Origin: Amycolatopsis saalfeldensis
GTDB taxonomy: Bacteria > Actinomycetota > Actinomycetes > Mycobacteriales > Pseudonocardiaceae
Direction of reading: 5' to 3'
Assembly (NCBI RefSeq): GCF_900110575.1
Contig: NZ_FOEF01000019.1
Location: 1-64,000 of the forward strand
DNA length: 64,000 nucleotides
Shown: piece by piece, positions 25,899 through 36,615 of the stretch
Numbering within the stretch: position 1 is the first letter of the stretch
How the letters are laid out: each line of letters begins with the position of its first letter
The notes under the pieces: generated by a model
What the model was told of the DNA's origin: nothing
The model's input: the letters and a program-made list of their open reading frames with translations, nothing else
The model's database searches: none
Made by a program: the position numbers and the translations under genes

Positions 25899-26581
25899 AC
25901 CGCGAAGCCCTGGGGCACAACACAAAGCGGCTGCTGATCGGGGCGGTGCTGCTGGGCTCGGCGGTCGCCGTGGCCGGCTGCTCGGGGATCGGCCGGCCGG
26001 ACAAGCTCTCCGACGGCCAGCCGGTGACCACGCCGATCACCGCCGTCCGGGTCGACGTGCCGGCAGGCGGGGTGCAGCTGCGGGTCGAGGACGGCGCGCC
26101 GGTTTCGGTGCGCCGCGAGGTCGAGTACCGCGGCAACCGCCCGGGCCGGACGCACCGGGTCGAGGGCACCACCCTCGTGCTCTCCGGCTGCGGCCAGGAC
26201 TGCGAGGTCCGCTACGACGTGGTCGTGCCGCGCGCGCTGCCGGTCAGCGGCTCACTCGACACCGGGACGGTCACGCTCGACCGGCCCGCCGACGTCGACC
26301 TGCGGCGCGGCACCGGGACCACCACGCTCACCCGCGTGACCGGCCCGGTCAAGCTCGACGGCGGCACCGGCACCGCGGAGATCGGGCTCGAGCAGCCCGG
26401 CGCCGTGCAGGCCAGGGTGAGTACCGGCGACCTCACCGTCTCCGTCCCGCCGGCCGCCTACCGGGTGGACGCGCACGTCGGCACCGGCCGGACGAACCTG
26501 GGCGTGGCACAGGACCCGGCCTCGCCGAACCGGCTCGACCTGCGCGTCGACACCGGCAGCATCACGGTGCGAACAGCGTGA
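25895..26581 (+). CDS. DUF4097-type lipoprotein
   Basis: A 228-residue paralogue-like protein with a lipoprotein signal: KRLLIGAVLLGSAVAVAGC, cysteine at about residue 29. The rest has the same spaced turns as its neighbour (SLDTGTVTLDRP, RRGTGTTTL, GGTGTAEIGL, STGDLTVSV, DTGSITV). A VLSGCGQDC segment parallels VLGSCGRNC in the upstream protein, which supports common ancestry. ATGA overlaps join it to the gene before, and GTGA joins it to the one after. Function is unknown; it should be attached to the outer face of the membrane. Confidence 0.82.
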   Translation: MNREALGHNTKRLLIGAVLLGSAVAVAGCSGIGRPDKLSDGQPVTTPITAVRVDVPAGGVQLRVEDGAPVSVRREVEYRGNRPGRTHRVEGTTLVLSGCGQDCEVRYDVVVPRALPVSGSLDTGTVTLDRPADVDLRRGTGTTTLTRVTGPVKLDGGTGTAEIGLEQPGAVQARVSTGDLTVSVPPAAYRVDAHVGTGRTNLGVAQDPASPNRLDLRVDTGSITVRTA

Positions 26582-27990
26582 AACTCGTCGCGGCGGCTCT
26601 TCTTCTCCTGCCCTTGCTCACGGTTCCCGCTTCCCCGGCGCTTCAGTGGACGCCGTGCGCGACGCGGCCGGAGCCCACAGCTCGGTGCGCGCACGTCGAT
26701 GTCCCCCTCGATCGCACCCGGCCCGAAGCCGGCACGGCACGGCTCGCGCTGGCGGAGCTGCCTGCGACCGACCCGGCGCACCGCATCGGGTCGTTGCTGA
26801 TCAACCCGGGCGGGCCGGGCGGCTCCGGGGTCGGTTACGTGCAGTTCGGCGGCTTCTCCGGCCCTGAATTCGCCCAGCTGCGGCAGCACTTCGACCTCGT
26901 AGGCTTCGATCCGCGCGGCGTCTGGTTCAGCACGCCCAAGATCACCTGTGATCCGGCGAAGCTGTACGACCCGGCCGTGAACCGGTATCCGGCGACGGAA
27001 GCGGAGTACGCCGCGCTGCTCGCCCACAACCGCGCGGCCGGCGAGGACTGCCTGGCCAAGACCGGGCCGATGCTCGGGCAGGCCGACACGCAAAGCGCGG
27101 CCGAGGACGTCGAGTCGATCCGGGTCGCCTTGGGCGAGCCGAAGATCTCGTGGCTCGGCGTCTCCTACGGCACTGAGCTTGGCGCCGTTTACGCCTCGAA
27201 GCACCCGGACCACGTGCGGGCGATGGTGCTCGACGGCGCCGTCGACCACGCCCGGCCGCTGCGTCAGGCGATCATCGAGGAGGCGGCCGCGACCGAGGAT
27301 TCGTTGGTGCGCTTCGCTTCCTGGTGCGAGGGCTCGGCGGAGTGCGCGCTGCACGGCGTCGACGTGCTGCGGTATTACGACGACCTCGTCGCCCGCGGCG
27401 CCTACTCCAGCGCGCTGGGCCGGACGGCGACCGGGGACGAGTTGTCCTCGGGTGTCTACGGGTTCCTCGCTTCGCGGAGCCAGTGGCCGGACCTGGGCCG
27501 CGCGCTCGCCGCCGCCGGCGGGGACCATCCGGACTCGGCGGCGCTAACGCAGGTCGCTTCCTTCTTCTCGCCGATCTACGGCGCGTACCGGGCCATCGGG
27601 TGCCAGGACTTCCCTTCGCCGTTCACCGGGCTCGCCGACCTGCGCGTGACCGCCGGCCTGGTCCGCGCCGTCGCGCCGCACAGCTGGCGATACTCCGAGT
27701 TCTGGGACTTCACCAGCGGCTGCGCGGGGTGGCCGGTCCCGGCGAAGAACCCGCCGCAGCCGAGTCCGGTGCACGGCGCCCCGCCGATCCTCGTGGTCGG
27801 CGGCACGCACGACCCGGCGACGCCGCTGGCGTGGGCCCGCGGGCTCGCCGACAGCATCGACGGCTCGGTCCTGCTCACCCGGACCGACGACGGCCACACC
27901 GGGCTCGACAACTCGCCCTGCGCCCGCGCCGAAGAGGTGAAATACCTGGTGAGCGGGATCACACCCGGTCCGGGGAAGGTCTGCAGCTGA
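26578..27990 (+). CDS. Secreted alpha/beta hydrolase (tripeptidyl-aminopeptidase/SlpD-like)
   Basis: A 470-residue exported hydrolase. The signal peptide is KLVAAALLLLPLLTVPASPA. The fold starts with LLINPGGPGGSGVGY (oxyanion region), then FDPRGVWFSTP. The nucleophile elbow is GVSYG (S196). A C-terminal TAP-like domain carries the acid in VVGGTHDPATP and the histidine in TDDGHTGL. Streptomyces relatives remove N-terminal tripeptides from secreted proteins. The GTG start overlaps the lipoprotein stop by 4 bp. All triad elements are present, so it is likely active. Confidence 0.9.
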   Translation: MKLVAAALLLLPLLTVPASPALQWTPCATRPEPTARCAHVDVPLDRTRPEAGTARLALAELPATDPAHRIGSLLINPGGPGGSGVGYVQFGGFSGPEFAQLRQHFDLVGFDPRGVWFSTPKITCDPAKLYDPAVNRYPATEAEYAALLAHNRAAGEDCLAKTGPMLGQADTQSAAEDVESIRVALGEPKISWLGVSYGTELGAVYASKHPDHVRAMVLDGAVDHARPLRQAIIEEAAATEDSLVRFASWCEGSAECALHGVDVLRYYDDLVARGAYSSALGRTATGDELSSGVYGFLASRSQWPDLGRALAAAGGDHPDSAALTQVASFFSPIYGAYRAIGCQDFPSPFTGLADLRVTAGLVRAVAPHSWRYSEFWDFTSGCAGWPVPAKNPPQPSPVHGAPPILVVGGTHDPATPLAWARGLADSIDGSVLLTRTDDGHTGLDNSPCARAEEVKYLVSGITPGPGKVCS

Positions 27991-28035
27991 TCCCGGGAAC
28001 AAGCGCCCGCACCTGCTCGTTACCCTGATACGAAG

Positions 28036-28056
28036 GTTGAGCGCAGCCGACTCAAG
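28036..28056 (+). promoter_or_regulatory. HAIR operator 1 (HspR site) of the dnaK operon
   Basis: GTTGAGC-N7-ACTCAAG matches the HspR-associated inverted repeat CTTGAGT-N7-ACTCAAG at 12 of 14 positions. It lies 6 nt upstream of the -35 box, and the same sequence precedes clpB. Confidence 0.88.
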
Positions 28057-28062
28057 TCTGGC

Positions 28063-28092
28063 TTGACGAGGCGCGCGAAGCCCAGCTAGAAC
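28063..28092 (+). promoter_or_regulatory. Promoter of the dnaK operon
   Basis: TTGACG (28063-28068) and TAGAAC (28087-28092) with an 18-nt spacer, flanked by the two HAIR elements. Confidence 0.65.
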
Positions 28093-28112
28093 TTGCCAGG
28101 GCCCCGCTCAAG
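28092..28112 (+). promoter_or_regulatory. HAIR operator 2 (weaker HspR site)
   Basis: CTTGCCA-N7-GCTCAAG keeps the exact 7-nt spacing with 4 of 7 and 6 of 7 matches to the half-sites. It begins at the last base of the -10 box. Confidence 0.6.
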
Positions 28113-28178
28113 GCGGAGCCGGTCCGTGCAGGTCACGAACATACCAGCAGCACAGCTGCCAACACAGGAGGAAGCACC

Positions 28179-30034
<1,856 letters not shown>

Positions 30035-30038
<4 letters not shown>

Positions 30039-30748
30039 CCCCACGACACGAGGACACCGAGGGCCGGGGCCCGGACGAACCGGTGGTCGTGCGTGACCGG
30101 CGGCGGGTCGACCCGCAGACCGGTGAGGTCCGCCCACCTGCCCCGGACAGTGAAGCGCCAGTGCCGGCCGAGGAGGAGCCCGCGGGCAAGCACGCGGGCC
30201 CCTCGCTCGGCGACTCGGTGGTCGACGACGCCGTCTCGGTGGCGTCGGACGTCGAGAAGCAGCTGGCCGAGCGCACTGCCGACCTGCAGCGGTTGCAGGC
30301 GGAGTACGCGAACTACCGCAAGCGGGTGGACCGCGACCGCGAGGCCGTGGTGCTGCGTGCCAAGGCCTCGGTGGTCGAAGACCTGCTGCCGCTGCTCGAC
30401 GACCTCGAGCGCGCGGAGCAGCACGGCGACCTGACCGGTGCGTTCAAGGCGGTCGGCGACAAGCTGGTCAGCGGTATGCAGCGGGCCGGCCTGGAGTCGT
30501 TCGGCGCGGAGGGCGAGCCCTTCGACCCGAGCGTGCACGAGGCCGTCCAGCACAACACCGCGCCGGACGTGACGGGCCCGACGGTCACCGTGGTCATGCG
30601 CCGCGGCTACCGCTTCGGGGACCGGGTGCTGCGGGCGGCGCTGGTCGGGGTCACCGACCACGAGCCGGCCGCGGAAACCCCGGTCGACCCGCCGGTCGAG
30701 GGCGAGCTGCCGCTCGACGGGTCGATCGATGAGCCGAACCAGCAGTAA
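30035..30748 (+). CDS. grpE: Nucleotide exchange factor GrpE
   Basis: A 237-residue GrpE. About 65 charged, low-complexity residues precede the long dimerising coiled coil (TADLQRLQAEYANYRKRVD). The compact beta domain contains GLESFGAEGEPFDPSVHEAV and VTVVMRRGYRFGDRVLRAAL, the GrpE signature. It releases ADP from DnaK. The GTG start overlaps the dnaK stop (GTGA), giving translational coupling. The C-terminal ~30 residues after the signature are an acidic tail, as in other actinobacterial GrpE proteins. Confidence 0.98.
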
Positions 30749-30781
30749 CAGTCGTTCCACAGTGGAAGGAGGAGGCACCCG

Positions 30782-31962
<1,181 letters not shown>

Positions 31963-31966
<4 letters not shown>

Positions 31967-32406
31967 GGGTGATGTTCGGCGGACTACCGGGACTCCCACA
32001 CGGCGCGGACGAGGACACGCCGGTGTTCGTGATTTCGGTGGCGGCGCAGCTTTCCGGGCTGCACGCCCAGACGCTGCGCTCGTACGACCGCCAGGGCCTG
32101 GTCTCGCCGGGCCGCACCTCCGGCGGCGGGCGCCGTTACTCGATGCGTGACATCGCGCTGCTGCGCGAGGTGCAACGCCTCTCGCAGGAGGCCGGCGTCA
32201 ACCTGGCCGGCGTCAAGCGCATCATCGAGCTGGAGAACCAGGTCGACGCCCTGCGCGCCCGCGTGCACGAGCTGACCGAGGAGATCGCGGCGGCGTACGC
32301 GGCCGCCGAGCAGGCGACCGCCGCGGTCCACGCCTCCTACCGCAAGGACCTGGTGCCGACGCGGCAGCAGACCGCGCTGGTGGTGTGGAAACCCAAGCAC
32401 CGCTGA
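31963..32406 (+). CDS. hspR: Heat-shock repressor HspR (MerR family)
   Basis: A 147-residue MerR-type regulator. VFVISVAAQLSGLHAQTLRS and YDRQGLVSPGRTSGGGRRYS form the winged-helix DNA-binding part, and the coiled coil ELENQVDALRARVHELTEEI mediates dimerisation. HspR with DnaK as co-repressor binds HAIR sites. Such sites occur at the operon promoter and at clpB in this window, so feedback control is expected. GTG 31963 overlaps the dnaJ stop by 4 bp; ATG 31972 is an alternative start. It is the last gene before a strong bidirectional terminator. Confidence 0.97.
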
Positions 32407-32409
32407 ACT

Positions 32410-32459
32410 ACTCGTGAGTGTTTTTAGGACGGTGAGAACCGTCATGAACACTCACGAGT
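32410..32459. terminator. Bidirectional terminator between hspR and the dienelactone hydrolase
   Basis: Perfect 13-bp outer stem ACTCGTGAGTGTT (32410-32422) with 32447-32459, and an inner hairpin GACGGT-gaga-ACCGTC (32428-32443). It lies 4 nt after hspR and touches the stop of the convergent gene. Confidence 0.85.
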
Positions 32460-33151
32460 CATTTCAGGTGTTCGGCGAAGAACGCGGTCACCCGTTTCCA
32501 GGCATCGGAGTCCGAAGGCTCGTGGTAGCCGAAGTTCGCGATGCGCGCCAAGGTCTGGAGCGGGGCCGGGCCCATCTTGTTCGCGAAGCTGTGGCCGGCG
32601 TCGGGGTACTCCTTGACGTCGTGCGGGATGCCGCGCGACTCCAGTTCCGCCTCGAGCTTCGCGGCCGCGCCGCGCAGGGTCGGGTCGCGGCGGCCGAAGC
32701 TGGCGACCACCGGGCAGGCACCGTCCAAAGCGGACAGATCGCGGGGCAGCTGGCCGTAGTAGGGGGCGGAGGCGTCGAACTCGCGTGCCGCCGCGACCAG
32801 CGCGAAGCCGCCGCCCATGCAGTAGCCGACGACGCCGACCTTGCCGGTCGAGTCCGGGCGCGCGGCCACGAGTGAACGGGCCGCTTCGATGTCGTCGTAC
32901 GCGCGGCCCGAACGGGCGAACAGCTCGCTGAACACCCGCTTCACGCAACGGAAGAAGCCGCCGCGCGAGTACAGGTCGGGGCTCAGCGCGAGGTAGCCCT
33001 CGGCGGCGAACCGGTCGGTGATGTTCCGGGCGTCCTGCGACAGGCCGATCGCGTCGTGGATGATCACCAGGCCGGGCCAGGGCCCGGGGCCTTCGGGGGT
33101 GGCCAGGTAGCCCTTGATGCCGCCGTCCGCGGCGGGGATCCGGATCTCCAT
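32459..33151 (-). CDS. Dienelactone hydrolase family protein
   Basis: A 230-residue alpha/beta hydrolase. The nucleophile is C111 in VGVVGYCMGGGFAL. The acid is in GRRDPTLRG and the histidine in YPDAGHSFANKMG, giving the Cys-Asp-His triad of dienelactone hydrolases. GLVIIHDAIGLSQDARNI is the oxyanion-hole region. In aromatic degradation it would hydrolyse cyclic esters, but no ring-cleavage genes are nearby, so the substrate is open. The ATG start appears leaderless, with TACGCT 7 nt upstream. It is convergent with hspR across a shared terminator. Confidence 0.92.
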   Translation of the reverse strand: MEIRIPAADGGIKGYLATPEGPGPWPGLVIIHDAIGLSQDARNITDRFAAEGYLALSPDLYSRGGFFRCVKRVFSELFARSGRAYDDIEAARSLVAARPDSTGKVGVVGYCMGGGFALVAAAREFDASAPYYGQLPRDLSALDGACPVVASFGRRDPTLRGAAAKLEAELESRGIPHDVKEYPDAGHSFANKMGPAPLQTLARIANFGYHEPSDSDAWKRVTAFFAEHLK

Positions 33152-33158
33152 GGCCCAC

Positions 33159-33164
33159 AGCGTA
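33159..33164 (-). promoter_or_regulatory. -10 box of the dienelactone hydrolase gene (leaderless)
   Basis: On the minus strand TACGCT ends 7 nt before the ATG. A CGGACA at -35 with 18-nt spacing is possible. Confidence 0.6.
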
Positions 33165-33199
33165 GCCCGGCGGCGCCCGCTCTGTCCGAAATGGACAAA

Positions 33200-34375
33200 T
33201 CAGTCGATGGTGAACGGGTCGTACGAAATGCGTTCCAGGTCGACGCCGGCCGCCAGCAGTTTCGCGATCGTCGCGCGGATCATCGACGGTGAGCCCGACA
33301 CCAGCACGTTGTGCTTCTTCCATTTGCCACGCTGGGTCACGGCGGCGGCCAGAGTGCCCCGGTCGCCGCCGGAGACCGCGCCCTCCTCCGTCACCGGGGT
33401 CACCGTCAGCCACGGCGAGGTGACGGCCAGCCGTCGCAGCTCGTCCAGCGCGTACAGGTCACCGGGCCGGCGCCCGCCGAAGAACAGGTGGACGGGCGGG
33501 TTGCGCTTCCAGCGCGAAAGGTCGTCCAGGATGGACAGCAGCGGGGTGATGCCGGTGCCGCCCGCGATCATCAGCAGCGGCCGCTGGTCCGCCGCCGGCA
33601 GCACCGAGAGGGCGCCCAGCGGCGGCCCCAGCCGCCACACATCGCCGGCCCGGGCGTGGTTCACGATGGCGCGCGAGACCCAGCCGCCCGGCACCGAGCG
33701 GACGTGGAAGGTCACCAGCCCGTCGTCACGCGGCGCCGTCGCCGGCGAGAGGTAACGCCACAACCGTGGCCGCTGCGGGATCTCCACGCTCACGTAACCA
33801 CCGGGGCGGTACGGCAGGAGCTGCTCGGTCCGCACCCGCACCAGCGCGATGTCACGCGAGAGCTTCCGGTGCTCCAGCACGGTCGCGGGCCACCAGGCCG
33901 GCCCGGTTTCGGCCGCCGCGGCCTTGCGCATGGTCTCCGAGATCAGCCCGTACGCCGAGGTCCACGCCGTTTCCACCTCGGGGGTCCAGGCGTCCTTCAG
34001 GAAACGTTTCAACGCGCTGACCAATGCCGTCCCGACGGCGTCGTAGTGGCGGGTCAGCACGTCGAACTTCCGGTGGTCGCGGCCCAGCTGGCCGAGGAAA
34101 GTGACGAGCTCGTCCGGGCGGTCCACCATTTGCACCACGTAGACAAGCGCGCGCAGCAATCGGCTTCGCTGGATCGTCATGCTGACCGGGAAAAGATCAC
34201 GGGCGTCCGGGGCGAGCACGAACAAGGCGCCGTAGAAGTACTGGGCCAGTTCCTCGGCTTTCGGCTCCACCAGCGCGAAACTCTCGCGGATGAGCCGGGC
34301 GTGCTCGGTTCCCCGGGCGGAAGTGGCCGGGGCAGGGCGCGCCGGAAGATCGTACTTCAGGGATTCAGAACTCAT
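33200..34375 (-). CDS. Globin-FAD/NAD reductase (flavohaemoglobin-like), copy 1
   Basis: A 391-residue two-domain protein. By alignment with E. coli Hmp the globin part has TyrB10 Y48 (QYFYGALF), PheCD1 F62, GlnE7 Q69, proximal His H101 (GRDHRKF) and Y111. The reductase part has RLWRYLSPA in place of the canonical RxYSL flavin motif and an NAD-binding AGGTGITPLLSIL. This variant resembles the type II flavohaemoglobins of mycobacteria, which may act as lactate or quinone-linked reductases rather than NO dioxygenases; that assignment is inferred. It lies 191 nt after a paralogue of identical length. ATG 34375 has only a distant GGAG upstream. Confidence 0.88.
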   Translation of the reverse strand: MSSESLKYDLPARPAPATSARGTEHARLIRESFALVEPKAEELAQYFYGALFVLAPDARDLFPVSMTIQRSRLLRALVYVVQMVDRPDELVTFLGQLGRDHRKFDVLTRHYDAVGTALVSALKRFLKDAWTPEVETAWTSAYGLISETMRKAAAAETGPAWWPATVLEHRKLSRDIALVRVRTEQLLPYRPGGYVSVEIPQRPRLWRYLSPATAPRDDGLVTFHVRSVPGGWVSRAIVNHARAGDVWRLGPPLGALSVLPAADQRPLLMIAGGTGITPLLSILDDLSRWKRNPPVHLFFGGRRPGDLYALDELRRLAVTSPWLTVTPVTEEGAVSGGDRGTLAAAVTQRGKWKKHNVLVSGSPSMIRATIAKLLAAGVDLERISYDPFTID

Positions 34376-34566
34376 CGGGAACGGTTTTCTCCAGTCCAGC
34401 CAGGCATTTCCAGTACCCACGCGGCTTTGCTGACGCGAGCCGCCCCCGAGAAGACAAGACTGTAGGCCGGATGACCGGAAAACTGGTGGAGACAACGGTT
34501 TTCCCGCTCGAACGGAGCAATAATCAATACGTCAGGTCAACCCGGTCTGGCGCTCAGTAAAAAGGA

Positions 34567-35742
34567 TCAGTCGATGGTGAACGGGTCGTACTGGATCTGG
34601 CCCAGCACGCTGCCCGCGACGAGCATCCGCGACACCGTCGCGCGGATCATCGACGGCGAGCCGGACACGAGGATGTCGTGGTCCGACCAGGCGCCATAAC
34701 GCGTGACCGCCTCGGCGAGAGTGCCCTGCTCACAGCCCGGAAGGTGGTCGCCGCGCTCGACCACGGGCGTCACGGTGAGCCACGGGTTGGTCGAGGACAG
34801 GGCCCGCAGCTCCTCGAGGTCGTACAGGTCTTCGCGCGACGGGCCGCCGTAGAACAGGTGGGTTTTCGGGTTCTCGCCCCACAGGGCCAGGTGGTCGAGG
34901 ATCGAGCGCAACGGCGCGACGCCGGTGCCGCCGGCGACCATCAGCACCCCGCGCGAGCGCTCGCGGTCCACGGCCATCCGCCCGAGCGGCGGCCCGAGGC
35001 GCCAGACGTCGCCGGGCTGCGTGTGGCTCACGATGGCGCGCGAGACCCAGCCGCCGTCGACGGCGCGCACGTGGAACTCGATCCCGCCGTCCTCCCGCGG
35101 CGCGTTCGCCGGCGAGAGGTAACGCCACAACCGCGGCCGTTGCGGCACCTCCACACTCATGTACTGCCCCGGCAGGTACGGCACGGGCTGGGCCGGCACC
35201 AGGCGCACCAGCGCGAGGTCCCAGGTCAGCCGCCGGTGCTCGACCACGGTGGCCTGCCAGGACGCCGGGTTCGCGTCGGCCGAGGCGGCCTCCTGCATGG
35301 CGCGCGCGACGATGGTGAACGCCTCCGCCCACGCGCGCTCGACGGCCGGCGTCCACTCGGGTCCGAGGTGGTTCTTCAGCGCCGCGAGCAGCGCCGTGCC
35401 GACGGCCTCGTAGTGCCGCGGGATGACGCCGAACTTGCGGTGGTCGCGGCCGAGCTGGCGCAGGAACGGCACCAGGTCGTCGGGCCGGTCCACCATCTGC
35501 ACGATGTGCACGAGGGCGCGCACCAGCCGGCCGCGCTGCACCTCCATGTTGATCGGGAAGAAGTCGCGGGTGACCGGCGCGAGGGTGAACAGCATCCCGT
35601 AGAAGAACTGCGAGATCTCCGGGATGAACGGCTCGGACTTGGCCCAGGTGTCGCGGATCAGCCGCACCATCGCGGTGACCGCGGCCGGCGCTTCGCGGGG
35701 CGCGGCCGAGCGGGGGATCGGGGAGACGGAATCGGCTGTCAT
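34567..35742 (-). CDS. Globin-FAD/NAD reductase (flavohaemoglobin-like), copy 2
   Basis: A 391-residue paralogue of the downstream gene. The haem-pocket residues are conserved at the same positions: Y48 (QFFYGMLF), F62, Q69, H101 (GRDHRKF) and Y111. It carries the same RLWRYLSPA flavin segment, AGGTGVAPLRSIL at the NAD site (A instead of T), and an identical YDPFTID C-terminus. Tandem duplication is clear. It would reduce haem-bound oxygen or NO chemistry at the expense of NAD(P)H. It is divergent from a MarR gene across 374 nt. No convincing ribosome-binding site precedes ATG 35742, so the exact start is uncertain. Confidence 0.88.
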   Translation of the reverse strand: MTADSVSPIPRSAAPREAPAAVTAMVRLIRDTWAKSEPFIPEISQFFYGMLFTLAPVTRDFFPINMEVQRGRLVRALVHIVQMVDRPDDLVPFLRQLGRDHRKFGVIPRHYEAVGTALLAALKNHLGPEWTPAVERAWAEAFTIVARAMQEAASADANPASWQATVVEHRRLTWDLALVRLVPAQPVPYLPGQYMSVEVPQRPRLWRYLSPANAPREDGGIEFHVRAVDGGWVSRAIVSHTQPGDVWRLGPPLGRMAVDRERSRGVLMVAGGTGVAPLRSILDHLALWGENPKTHLFYGGPSREDLYDLEELRALSSTNPWLTVTPVVERGDHLPGCEQGTLAEAVTRYGAWSDHDILVSGSPSMIRATVSRMLVAGSVLGQIQYDPFTID

Positions 35743-36116
35743 GGGCTGTCGTTCGCTGGTCGGGAGTGGTGCGCGGGGACGGGCGGGGGCGTCACGGGCG
35801 GGCGGCGGCCTGATCCGGTGGCCGCGGCTCGCACCGTCTCGTCCCGGCGTTCCCGCGGGAATTCACCACTGCTCCACCTCGTTCTCCCGGACATGCTGCT
35901 CGAAGCTGTCGCGACGTCCACTTCACGTGGTCCGTCCGCAGAGTAGCCGCCCTGGGCCTCTTTGCCTGCAACGTTGCTCCGGTCGGGTTACCGGCCGGCG
36001 AACCGACGTGGGGCAGCTCACCGAATAGATAGTTGCCCTACGCAACCTTCCGGCGATAAACTTGTATTGCACAACCAATTGGGGTGCCTGAGCGGCGCCC
36101 GGCCCGGGAGGATCCG
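35743..36116. other. Divergent regulatory region between globin-reductase and MarR genes
   Basis: There are 374 nt without a gene. The part near MarR is AT-richer and contains the palindrome at 36032-36046 and a second imperfect one, TTGT-ATTGC-ACAA, just downstream of it. The part near the globin gene shows no clear motif. Confidence 0.5.
36032..36046. promoter_or_regulatory. Candidate MarR operator
   Basis: GTTGC-cctac-GCAAC is a perfect interrupted palindrome about 70 bp upstream of the MarR start. TTGC/GCAA half-sites with this spacing are typical of MarR-family operators. Confidence 0.6.
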
Positions 36117-36590
36117 ATGAGCTCTGCCGAAGACGTCAGGGTTGAGTTGATGCGGGAGCTGAAGACCTCGTCGCAGCTCCAGCACCTGTGGATCATGCAG
36201 GCGTGGCAGGAGGAACCCGGTCTGCACCCGGCCGCGGGAATGCTGCTGTCCGATCTCGTGAAGCACGGTGAAGCGCGGCCGTCCGAGCTGGCGAAACGCC
36301 GGCTCGTCGACCTCTCCGTGATCAGCCGCCAGATCGCCCAGCTGCAGGCCGCGGGCCTGATCACCCGCCGCCCGGCCCCGGAGGACGGGCGGGCGTCGCT
36401 GATCAACGTGTCCGAGAAGGGGCGGGGTGAGCTGGAGCGCTGGCGCACCCAGTACCTCGCCTTCTTCGAGAAGGCGCTCGTGGGATGGGACGAGGAACGG
36501 ATCGCCGACCTGACGACCCGGCTCGCCGAAATGAACGGCGATCTGCGCGCGGTGCTGGGCAGCCCCGCCTGCGCGGCGGATCAAGCCTGA
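36117..36590 (+). CDS. MarR-family transcriptional regulator
   Basis: A 157-residue regulator. The winged-helix region reads LLSDLVKHGEARPSELAKRR, LVDLSVISRQIAQLQAAG, LITRRPAPEDGRASLINV, with helices on both sides for dimerisation. The ATG 36117 follows GGGAGGATCCG, which fixes the start. It is followed after 25 nt by a DHA2-type efflux transporter, so a classic MarR-pump pair is likely, with autoregulation through the GTTGC/GCAAC palindrome. It could also affect the divergent globin-reductase gene. Confidence 0.9.
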   Translation: MSSAEDVRVELMRELKTSSQLQHLWIMQAWQEEPGLHPAAGMLLSDLVKHGEARPSELAKRRLVDLSVISRQIAQLQAAGLITRRPAPEDGRASLINVSEKGRGELERWRTQYLAFFEKALVGWDEERIADLTTRLAEMNGDLRAVLGSPACAADQA

Positions 36591-36615
36591 ACGTCGGGAA
36601 AGTGAGTGGGAAGAA

